From: a virus
Strand: one strand, 5' to 3'
Length of the DNA stretch: 43,286 nt
Virus record (IMG/VR): IMGVR_UViG_3300036861_000975
Coordinates: 1-43,286 of that record
Positions 36,556 to 43,286 of the stretch are shown in pieces. The translations under genes and the position numbers were made by a program. Below the pieces are notes generated by a model. The model saw nothing but the letters and a program-made list of their open reading frames with translations, had not been told where the DNA came from and made no database searches. How positions within the stretch are numbered: position 1 is the first letter of the stretch; each line of letters opens with the position of its first letter.

Positions 36556-37179
36556 ATGACAGACACCTACATCGTCACGCCTGACGGCTCGAAGCTCGAC
36601 GCGGACCAGCGCACGGTCAGCGGCCAGATCGTCAAAGTCCAGTTCGTGATGGCCGGGCCGAACAGCTACATCCTGGAGGCCAGCTTCACCCGGCCGGCGG
36701 ACGCCATCGCCTATGCGGCCGATGACGCGGTGACCAACTCGACGTCGGCGCCGGTGGCGCTGACCTTTCCGAACGCCGCCCGCGGGGCCGGCCTGGGCGG
36801 CGAGATCCGCTGGGCGCAGATGGTGTGCTCGGTCAACCCGGGGACCAAGGGCAACTTCGAGCTGTACATCTTCAACGGCCCGTCGGCGCCGGCGCCCGAC
36901 AACGACAACGCGGCCTTTACCCCGACGGACGCGGAGCTGCTCAAGGTAGTCCCGAAGATCATCTTCCACAGCAACAACGCCTTCGCCGGCGACGCGGCAT
37001 CGAACTGCCTCTACGACGGCACGATGTCGAACGGCGCCGACGCCCAGCGGGCTCTCTCGATCCCCTATGTCTGCGACCCGGCGACGACCAGCCTCTTCGG
37101 GCTGCTCAAGGTGAAGGGCGCGTATACCCCGTCGAGCGCGGAGACGTTCAGCTTCCGGCTCGGCGTCTGGAGGAACTGA
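36556..37179 (+). CDS. Tail-tip or virion surface protein
   Basis: 207 residues; the ATG directly follows the tape measure stop. A beta-rich domain (APVALTFPNAARGAGLGGEI, NFELYIFNGPSAPAPDNDN, AAFTPTDAELLKVVPKIIF) resembles a domain found in several phage virion proteins. It probably forms part of the distal tail. The stop overlaps the next ATG (TGATG). Confidence 0.6.
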   Translation: MTDTYIVTPDGSKLDADQRTVSGQIVKVQFVMAGPNSYILEASFTRPADAIAYAADDAVTNSTSAPVALTFPNAARGAGLGGEIRWAQMVCSVNPGTKGNFELYIFNGPSAPAPDNDNAAFTPTDAELLKVVPKIIFHSNNAFAGDAASNCLYDGTMSNGADAQRALSIPYVCDPATTSLFGLLKVKGAYTPSSAETFSFRLGVWRN

Positions 37180-37526
37180 TGGCCGACGACCCGCGCGCCG
37201 GTCTGCAGGAGGAACGGCTGCACCCGGAAGACCCGACGAACCTGCGGCTGAAGGACTGGGTCACGCCGAAGGGCCCGGGCGAGTACTCCCATCGTGCGGA
37301 CCGCGACGGCGGCTGGGTCTTCATGTCGCCGGACGGGCACTACGGATTCATCCCGGAGGGCGACGCCGAGGTCGACGCGGACGGGCGCGTCACCGTCGCG
37401 CGAGAGCTGGTCATCGCTCGCGAGAGCGCCGACCCGGAGGACCCGAAGGCGAAGGTCGTCACCACGGTCTGGCGGGGACGCCTGGAGCGCGGCGTGTTCA
37501 CGTCGACCCCGAAGCCTTGGGACTGA
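37179..37526 (+). CDS. Small tail-region hypothetical protein
   Basis: 115 residues. Beta-hairpin-rich, with aromatic residues (WVFMSPDGHYGFIPEGDAEV, TTVWRGRLERG). No family recognised. It lies between two tail-tip proteins and so is likely a tip component. Confidence 0.5.
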   Translation: MADDPRAGLQEERLHPEDPTNLRLKDWVTPKGPGEYSHRADRDGGWVFMSPDGHYGFIPEGDAEVDADGRVTVARELVIARESADPEDPKAKVVTTVWRGRLERGVFTSTPKPWD

Positions 37527-37529
37527 CCC

Positions 37530-38933
37530 GTGCCCTGCGGAGTGATCCAGCTCCACTGGCCGAGCCACCGCATGTCCTGGGACCTCCTCCAGGACGAGCG
37601 GCTCGCCGAAGGGGGCGCGCGGGTCACCGTCGTTGAGATCGCGCTGCCGGGGGGCACGAAGAAGTACGCGTTCGGCCCCGGCGTAACGGATCTCAGCGGC
37701 GGCCTCGGCCAGTACCTCGGGACGATCGTCTCCGGCGGGCTGACGCCGACCAGCCGCTCCATCCTCGATCCGAAAGGCGCCCTGGCCGACGTCGAGATCA
37801 CCGTGACCGTGGACGACTCCGACGGCGCGCTTGCGGCGCTCGCGGAGGGCTCCCAGGCGCTCGACATCGTCGGCTCCGCCGTCGTGAAGCGGCAGGGATC
37901 GCTCCGCGTGAAGTCCAAGCGCGACTACGCCGACCTCTGGATGGAGACGTTCCGCGGCGTGGTCGCGAGCCACGGCCCGGCGGGACTGAAGAAGTGGCGT
38001 TTCACCTGCCGGCAGGACGACGTCAAGCTGCGCTCGCGCGAGTTTCCCTTCCCCGTCATCGACGGCGCGGACTTTCCCAACGCACCCGCGACGAGCCTCG
38101 CCCAGTACGGCCCGCTGGTGTGGGGCAAGCACAGCTCCGACGGAACCAGCCAGAAGGGCGCGATCCCACTCGTGAAGGTCTGCGGCAGCGCGTCGCCCTT
38201 CGACTATCTCGCCGCCTGGGGGCGGCTACTCGCTGTCGATGCGGTCTACGCGGATGGCGTGAAGCAGTCGACGGGCTGGAGCGTGTCATATCAGGTGAAG
38301 AACAGCGGCCGCCTGGCCACGATCATCACCTTCACATCCGACCAGGGCTCCAAGGCGATCACGGCCGACGTGCGCGGCTACGACTCGAACGCCGACGGCT
38401 CGGGGTCGCTGATCGAGAACCCCATCGACTTCTGCAAGCACCTGGTCGTCAACTGGATCGTCAACGACTACAAGAGCGGCAGCTGGTACGCGGAATCGAC
38501 CGCCCCCCTCGATCTGCCAATGCTCTCGCGCTGGGCCAGCTACTACACGCGGACGAACGCGAGGGCCTCCCGCCGGATCTTCGCCAGCACCCGGAGCGCC
38601 GGCAAGGACTTGATGAACGAGATCGCGAAGGACTGGGGCTTCCGGCTGTTCTGGACCAACTCCGGGAAGATCGCGGCGACGGTGATCGACCCCTCGGTGA
38701 TGGACCTCGGGAACGACGAGATGTGGTTTCGCTCCGAGGGCGAGGGTAAGGGGTTCGAGGCGACTCCGCAGGACCCGGACGTCGACAGCCAACTGAACAA
38801 GGTCACGGTCGAGGCGCTCTACGGGGAGGCCGACGGGAAGTTCTTCCGCTCGCTCGAGGTCTTCGATCCCAAGGCGCGGCGCAAGGCGACGGACACGCTC
38901 CAGCTCCCGTCCTCAGCCGCCTATTACTACTAG
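37530..38933 (+). CDS. Minor tail protein (tail tip/baseplate)
   Basis: 467 residues from a GTG. Early strands (VTVVEIALPGGTKKYAFGPG, ADVEITVTVDDSD) are followed by a central RQDDVKLRSREFPF and a long mixed region (LMNEIAKDWGFRLFWTNSG). The overall pattern is that of hub-type minor tail proteins of siphoviruses. No enzymatic motif is seen. Confidence 0.65.
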   Translation: MPCGVIQLHWPSHRMSWDLLQDERLAEGGARVTVVEIALPGGTKKYAFGPGVTDLSGGLGQYLGTIVSGGLTPTSRSILDPKGALADVEITVTVDDSDGALAALAEGSQALDIVGSAVVKRQGSLRVKSKRDYADLWMETFRGVVASHGPAGLKKWRFTCRQDDVKLRSREFPFPVIDGADFPNAPATSLAQYGPLVWGKHSSDGTSQKGAIPLVKVCGSASPFDYLAAWGRLLAVDAVYADGVKQSTGWSVSYQVKNSGRLATIITFTSDQGSKAITADVRGYDSNADGSGSLIENPIDFCKHLVVNWIVNDYKSGSWYAESTAPLDLPMLSRWASYYTRTNARASRRIFASTRSAGKDLMNEIAKDWGFRLFWTNSGKIAATVIDPSVMDLGNDEMWFRSEGEGKGFEATPQDPDVDSQLNKVTVEALYGEADGKFFRSLEVFDPKARRKATDTLQLPSSAAYYY

Positions 38934-40991
38934 ATGTCGATCATCAACATCCGGCCCGGCTCGGTAGCGGTCAACGCCTGGAACACGCAGGGCGGCGGCG
39001 GGAACCCTGTTGTGGCTGCCGACCCCGGGGAGAACCTCGTCCACGACGACGCCTCGAGTTACGTCTGGGCGGCGGCTGCCGGCGCCCCGGAGATCCGTTT
39101 CTTCATTCTTGCCGCGTCGGTCCCGGGAGGGATTGTCTCGATCAGCAGCGTCAAGAGTTGCGGGCGGGCTCAGTTGTCGGCCGCTGGAACTACGAAGCTC
39201 CAGTTCAGCATCCGGCGATCCGGTCAGGCGTCCGGCAGCACAGATCAGACCATCACCTCGAGCTGGTCCGATTTCAAGGTCACGATGTCCCGCCCAGGCG
39301 GTGGCGGATGGTTGCCGAGCGACCTTACCGATGGCTTGACCGAATTCGGCGGTCTCGTAGGGACCTGGGACGGCTCGACGCAGCTGCAGGTGACGTCCTT
39401 CTGGCTGGAGGTCGACTGCGTCCTCAACGCGGCCGCGATCGAGGGCTTCCGCCGGCGCGGCTCGCTCGAGCTGCGGCGCCGGCGGATCGCCAGCTATCCC
39501 TACGAGCTGCGCCTGCCGACCCTCGCCTACCTCGACAAGGAGCTGGGCGAGGTGATGCTCCTCTCGCACCCCGACCTGCCCAGCCGAGACGGGAAGGGCG
39601 CCCACGTGACCGCCGGCCGGCCCTGGCCGGTGGTGAAGCTCAGCTCGGAGCTGAATGAGGAACTGGGCTACGAGCGCGTCATCGTGGAGGACCTGCGCCC
39701 CTACCTCTGCACGTTCTGGGATACCGGCAAGCCGACGCGGAGTAGCGCGGAGACGGCCGACGGCGTCGCCCGGCTCGATCCGGGCTCCACGCGAAGCTGG
39801 ACACGGACGACGAAGAAGTGGGTGCGGTCCCCGGGCGACATCCTCGTGCCGGTGGAGCCGGGGATCGACGCGATCGACAAGGACGGGATGATCTTCGAGT
39901 CCGCGGCTACGAACGAGCTGACGGAGAGCGCCTTCAAGAACGGCGCGACGGACACCTTCACGGACTGGTCGAAGAACGGCACGGGCGTCAACGGAAGCGA
40001 CATCAGGGAAGACACCAACGAGCTGTTCTGGGATCCGGTGCGGACCAACGTCAAGCGCTCGGTGAAGTTCATAGTCGGCAACCCGCCGACAGATACCTAC
40101 CTGAACAAAGTCACGGCGACGGCCAGCGTCCCGGCCAACGAGGTGCGCCGCGTCTCGGTCCTGCACAAGGACGATCCCTCGAGCGCGAACGCGCGGCTCG
40201 CGATCGCCGTGCGCCGCAACTTCGACAACCAGTGGTGGCGCGACAGCGACAGCACGTGGCAGGCCGCGCAGACCTGGAACCTGCTCCCGTACAGCCAGAC
40301 CCGGGCGCGCCATTCCCTGAAGCAGATGAACGTCGGCGCGAACGCGACGACGCTCACCGTGTGGGTCGGGGTGCCGTCCGCGAGCGCGGTGGCCGGGACT
40401 TCCCTCTGGTGCGGCGGGATCCAGATCGAGAACAAGAAGTTCGCCACGAGCCAGATCCTCACCGAGACGGCGGCGGTGACTCGGGCGATCGACCGGCTGC
40501 TCGTCGGCTGCCCGATCAACGCGCCGACGTGGCCGCGCGACCGATTCGTCCTGCGGAGCGTGTTCAAGCCGCTCTGGGAAGTCGGCGAGGTCTCCGGAGA
40601 GCTGAAGACGCTCGCCTATCGCGAGTTCGACTCCAACAACTACGACTGGCTCTACTACGACGTGGCCAACGGGCGGATCGCGGGCGAGCGCAAGGCGCAG
40701 GGAGTCGTCTATCGCGCCGTGAAGGCGCTGACGCCCGTGGCCGGCACCGAATACGAGGTCGGCTACCGAGTGGTGTCTGCGGAGGGGGAACTGGGCCTCA
40801 CCCCCTACACGCTGTCGGTGTGGGTCGACAAGGCGAAGGGGACCGACGCCGTCGCGGCGGTCCTCGCGGTCGCGAACAGCTCCTATCTCGAGCTCGGCAG
40901 CAGAAACGCCGGGGACGTCCTCGACGGGTATCTCAGCTCGATCGAGATCACCCAGCAGGCGCTCGCCGACGCCGAGGTGCAGAGGTACTGA
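38934..40991 (+). CDS. Large minor tail protein with lectin-like C-terminus
   Basis: 685 residues; the ATG directly follows the previous stop. Beta-rich throughout. Residues about 555-685 (RFVLRSVFKPLWEVGEVSGE, NYDWLYYDVANGRIAGERK, LSVWVDKAKG, DGYLSSIEITQQAL) look like a concanavalin/LamG-type jelly roll, likely to bind a cell-surface sugar. This and the protein at 41491 are the best receptor-binding candidates. Confidence 0.65.
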   Translation: MSIINIRPGSVAVNAWNTQGGGGNPVVAADPGENLVHDDASSYVWAAAAGAPEIRFFILAASVPGGIVSISSVKSCGRAQLSAAGTTKLQFSIRRSGQASGSTDQTITSSWSDFKVTMSRPGGGGWLPSDLTDGLTEFGGLVGTWDGSTQLQVTSFWLEVDCVLNAAAIEGFRRRGSLELRRRRIASYPYELRLPTLAYLDKELGEVMLLSHPDLPSRDGKGAHVTAGRPWPVVKLSSELNEELGYERVIVEDLRPYLCTFWDTGKPTRSSAETADGVARLDPGSTRSWTRTTKKWVRSPGDILVPVEPGIDAIDKDGMIFESAATNELTESAFKNGATDTFTDWSKNGTGVNGSDIREDTNELFWDPVRTNVKRSVKFIVGNPPTDTYLNKVTATASVPANEVRRVSVLHKDDPSSANARLAIAVRRNFDNQWWRDSDSTWQAAQTWNLLPYSQTRARHSLKQMNVGANATTLTVWVGVPSASAVAGTSLWCGGIQIENKKFATSQILTETAAVTRAIDRLLVGCPINAPTWPRDRFVLRSVFKPLWEVGEVSGELKTLAYREFDSNNYDWLYYDVANGRIAGERKAQGVVYRAVKALTPVAGTEYEVGYRVVSAEGELGLTPYTLSVWVDKAKGTDAVAAVLAVANSSYLELGSRNAGDVLDGYLSSIEITQQALADAEVQRY

Positions 40992-40994
40992 AGC

Positions 40995-41168
40995 GTGGCC
41001 ACCACCGACGACGCTGCGAGGGTCCGGCTCATCGCCGCCGACACGATCCGCGCGCTCGAGGAAGCGACCGCCGTCGCCGACGCAAGGATCGCGGAGCTGA
41101 AGGTGAGGACGAGGAAGCCGCACGCGTGCCATGTCTGCGGCACGGTTACAAAGGAGGACGGGCAGTGA
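40995..41168 (+). CDS. 57-residue coiled-coil protein with C-x2-C
   Basis: GTG start three bases after the previous stop, weak AGG upstream. Residues 8-37 are a helix (RVRLIAADTIRALEEATAVA), followed by basic residues and CHVCG. The stop overlaps the next GTG as GTGA, which supports translation. Easily missed because of its size. Confidence 0.6.
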   Translation: MATTDDAARVRLIAADTIRALEEATAVADARIAELKVRTRKPHACHVCGTVTKEDGQ

Positions 41169-41482
41169 CCTACGTGAAAGACAAGACCTGGGCGGAACTG
41201 GCCAGCGAGGCGACTGCCGCGGGCACCACGGCACGCGAAGCCCTGATCCACGCGAAGGAGGCATACGAGGAGTTCATCCGGTTCCGCGACGGCAGGTCGG
41301 ACGCGACGATCGCCGCCGACCTGACGGCGCTGCAGCCGACCGGCGCGCCTACGATCACAGCAGCCATGGTCGCGGACCTATCGGCGTCTCACCAGTCGTC
41401 TCTTGAGGCCTACAACTTCGTGACCAACGTCGCCAACCCGGTCCAGGGCGACCGGATGTTCGGCTGGCGCAAGTTCTCCTGA
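41165..41482 (+). CDS. Small tail-region protein
   Basis: 105 residues from a GTG in a GTGA overlap, with AAAGGAGG before it. Helical (WAELASEATAAGTTAREALI, YEEFIRFRDGRSDATIAAD), ending in an aromatic GWRKFS. The long open frame upstream is a shadow. It may be a chaperone or cap for the neighbouring adhesins; function unknown. Confidence 0.6.
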   Translation: MTYVKDKTWAELASEATAAGTTAREALIHAKEAYEEFIRFRDGRSDATIAADLTALQPTGAPTITAAMVADLSASHQSSLEAYNFVTNVANPVQGDRMFGWRKFS

Positions 41483-41490
41483 GGTAACGA

Positions 41491-42795
41491 GTGGCCCTTC
41501 CTCTCCTGCTCTATAACTCCGGCCGCCTCGTGAACTGGCTCACGAAGGCCAGGCTGATCACGCCAAGCCCAGCGGCGCACGCCGACACGCCGCTCGCGGC
41601 GCTCTCGGACGGGATCGTCGACGCCGCCTTCGCCTTCGGGTCGAATCCGGCCGGGCCGTCCATCACCGGCGACCTGGCCATGAAGAACAAGGACGACGTC
41701 GACAACGGCGCGATCGACACCTGGCAGGCGGGCGCGCCGGTGGGCTGGGTCGTGGCGGTCACGGTCGACGGCACCGTCACCGAGGCTACCGGGGCCGAGG
41801 CTCGCAGCGGCAGCGCGCTGAAGGTCAAGAAGGGGACCGGCTCGGCGCGGGCGACCTACGTCTACGAGGTCCGTGCCGGCCAGCGCCTCACCTACGAGGC
41901 CTACCTCCGCAACAACGGGGCGGGACAGTGCCAGCTGCAGATCTACAACCCGATGACGGGGATGTATCTCGCGCCGGGTCTCACCTGGCAGGCCTCGCAG
42001 ATCTACGTGGCCACGGCCAGCACGACGTCGTACGTCCAGAAGACAGGCGCTTTCCAGGTCGAGAGCTTCCTCGCGTGCCAGGGACCGACGGCGTTCCTCG
42101 AATGCTCGATCCACGACACGGGCGGGACCGGCGCCTCCGACTATGCGCTCGCCGACGACCTGCAGCTGTGGCCGACGTGGAATGCCGTCGTCGTCTCCGG
42201 CCACAACTGGGAGCCCGTGAGCGCCCCGGAGATCCGCTCGAGCAACGACGCCTTCGCGGGCAACAACGTCCTCGAGGGCACGATGGCCGTCCGTCAGCCG
42301 GCCTTCTTCAAGTACCTGGCCACCCCGGTCGCGAAGCGCTGGGTCCGCGTGGCACTCATCGGCACCCACAGCGGCTACGACGGCCGCGCGTACCGCTTCA
42401 TGGGCGAGCTGGCGGTCACCTACCTGGAGAGCGCGCTGAAGGGCCCCAAGCTGAGCGACGGCTACACGGTGCGCTACCTGCCCGACAACGTGGTGAACAC
42501 GATGCCTGCAGGCAAGGTGGTGGCGGCGCGGACCACGCAGCAGCGACGTCGGGTCCTGGCGCTGCACTTCCGGAGGACTGGCGGCACGGACGCGGCGATG
42601 CGGGAGGTGAGGGACGAGATCCACGGGCGCTGCTACGGCAGCCTGCTGCCCGTGATCGTGGTCCCGATCGACTCGGAGGACGTCGTCCTGCACGGGCGGC
42701 TCGACGACGCCTTCGAGGCTCTCCGCGCCGGCATCGACGTCTGGGACGACGACCTCGTGATCACCGAGAACGCGTTCCCGCGCGTGACCCCGTAG
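41491..42795 (+). CDS. Tail protein with carbohydrate-binding-like domain
   Basis: 434 residues from a GTG with GAGG upstream. Residues about 65-225 form a beta-sandwich like a carbohydrate-binding module (NGAIDTWQAGAPVGWVV, GQRLTYEAYLRNNGAGQCQL, ALADDLQLWPTW). The C-terminal half (RWVRVALIGTHSGYDG, VIVVPIDSEDVVLHGRLDD) resembles phage tip proteins. It probably binds the host surface. Its last codons (ENAFPRVTP) are echoed just downstream. Confidence 0.65.
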   Translation: MALPLLLYNSGRLVNWLTKARLITPSPAAHADTPLAALSDGIVDAAFAFGSNPAGPSITGDLAMKNKDDVDNGAIDTWQAGAPVGWVVAVTVDGTVTEATGAEARSGSALKVKKGTGSARATYVYEVRAGQRLTYEAYLRNNGAGQCQLQIYNPMTGMYLAPGLTWQASQIYVATASTTSYVQKTGAFQVESFLACQGPTAFLECSIHDTGGTGASDYALADDLQLWPTWNAVVVSGHNWEPVSAPEIRSSNDAFAGNNVLEGTMAVRQPAFFKYLATPVAKRWVRVALIGTHSGYDGRAYRFMGELAVTYLESALKGPKLSDGYTVRYLPDNVVNTMPAGKVVAARTTQQRRRVLALHFRRTGGTDAAMREVRDEIHGRCYGSLLPVIVVPIDSEDVVLHGRLDDAFEALRAGIDVWDDDLVITENAFPRVTP

Positions 42796-42802
42796 CGAAC
42801 CC

Positions 42803-42847
42803 GTGACCACCGACAACCCGTTCCCGAGCGTGACGCCGGCGGTCTAG
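42803..42847 (+). CDS. 14-codon minigene, duplicate of the preceding C-terminus
   Basis: GTG to TAG encodes MTTDNPFPSVTPAV, close to the ENAFPRVTP end of the upstream gene; the DNA of the two stretches is also alike. No ribosome site is seen, so it may be a duplication remnant rather than a gene. Confidence 0.25.
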   Translation: MTTDNPFPSVTPAV

Positions 42848-43155
42848 AGCGGGCGGAGGTAGGTCGCCAGCAACTCGGGCTCGGCGCCGCACTGGCGGTC
42901 GCCGTGGTCGAAGGAGCCGATCTCCGGGCCGTGCGGACCGTATCCGATCGTGACGAGGCGGGCGGGCCTCCCGCAGACGGGGCAGACCATCGAGAGCGGA
43001 AAGAGCGAGCCGTCCGGCAGGCGCCACTGCCGAGGCTCGCCGGCGTGGACGTAGACGCCGTCCCCGACCATCGACGGCTTCAGGATGTACGTGGCGTCGT
43101 CGTCCTGCACTCGCGCGGATGTTACACCCGCGCGCAAACCCGCAGGCTCTGACAC
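42844..43155 (-). CDS. Small zinc-ribbon hypothetical protein next to attP
   Basis: 103 residues from a GTG at 43155; a second GTG before QDDDATYIL is possible. C-terminal features are CPVCGRPARLVTIGYG and DRQCGAEPE, a possible zinc site. It faces the tail genes and ends in a CTAG shared with the minigene stop. Position at the prophage edge and minus strand suggest cargo expressed in the lysogen. Not recognised. Confidence 0.55.
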   Translation of the reverse strand: MSEPAGLRAGVTSARVQDDDATYILKPSMVGDGVYVHAGEPRQWRLPDGSLFPLSMVCPVCGRPARLVTIGYGPHGPEIGSFDHGDRQCGAEPELLATYLRPL

Positions 43156-43173
43156 CCTGCTTCTTCGGCAGGG
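43151..43173. repeat. Inverted partial copy of the attP core and a small hairpin
   Basis: GACACCCTGCTT (43151-43162) is the exact reverse complement of AAGCAGGGTGTC in the attP core (87-98, repeated at 43246-43257). CCCTGC-TTCTTCG-GCAGGG (43155-43173) also forms a small hairpin. It may be an integrase-binding arm site. Confidence 0.5.
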
Positions 43174-43286
43174 GGTGAAGGTCCATGCGATGCCCCGTTC
43201 CGCTGCTAAGATGCTGAGCCGGTGGTGCGTCCCGAGGCCGCTTTTAAGCAGGGTGTCGTGGGTTCGATCCCCACACGGCCTACCAT
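43160..43286. repeat. 127-bp terminal direct repeat, right copy
   Basis: Identical to 1-127, including a second copy of the tRNA-Lys 3' half (43241-43285). Counted once in the circular genome. Confidence 0.95.

Noticed and set aside
38913-41264. 783-codon minus-strand frame opposite the large tail protein
   Set aside because: Shadow frame; no family pattern, and the plus-strand gene has tight junctions with its neighbours.

Overview
The window is one complete, circularly closed genome of a temperate, siphovirus-like tailed phage. The first 127 bases (1-127) and the last 127 (43160-43286) are identical, so the molecule closes to 43,159 bp. The join lies in an attachment site: positions 82-126 are the 3' half of a tRNA-Lys(TTT) gene, from anticodon loop to CCA, followed by a tyrosine integrase. 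Base composition is strongly GC-rich throughout. Several products carry lipoprotein signal peptides and one ends in a predicted outer-membrane-type beta-barrel, so the host is probably a high-GC Gram-negative bacterium. The host cannot be named from sequence alone.

Layout. 1-1750: attP and integrase. 1760-2852, minus strand: a lipoprotein (likely a lysogenic-conversion cargo gene) and an HTH repressor-like protein. 2853-2950: divergent control region in which two TTGACT -35 boxes form an inverted repeat. 2951-14642, plus strand: a tightly packed early operon of small, mostly unrecognised genes, many with zinc-binding cysteines, joined by 4-base NTGA stop/start overlaps. It also holds a gene with a 32-unit 9-bp repeat, a HerA/FtsK-like ATPase, ParB, an ASCH protein and a probable replication protein whose gene contains an iteron cluster. 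One opposite-strand cargo gene lies at 4813-5265.

14672-14787 holds two hairpins with the same ATTC loop, the second forming a strong intrinsic terminator. 15042-19286 is a lysis and envelope region: M15 peptidase endolysin, three lipoproteins, small membrane proteins, a barrel fusion and a multi-TM holin candidate. A G-rich gap (19287-19423) leads into the head module: terS, terL, portal, prohead protease, HK97-type capsid and a probable decoration protein. Two sugar genes follow (a sialyltransferase-like protein and a CMP-nonulosonate synthetase), then connector and neck genes. The tail module has two related tail-tube-like proteins, a tail chaperone with a -1 frameshift site, a 1342-residue tape measure, and tip and adhesin proteins. 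One minus-strand gene (42844-43155) closes the circle at attP.

The most interesting items are the sialyltransferase-like/NeuA pair inside the head module (a candidate virion glycosylation cassette), an initiator-tRNA 3' half embedded in the prohead protease gene, a promoter and intrinsic terminator that overlap the protease start, apparent CTG start codons at CTGA overlaps, and the 9-bp repeat tract. No DNA polymerase, primase or helicase was recognised, so replication probably relies on the host.
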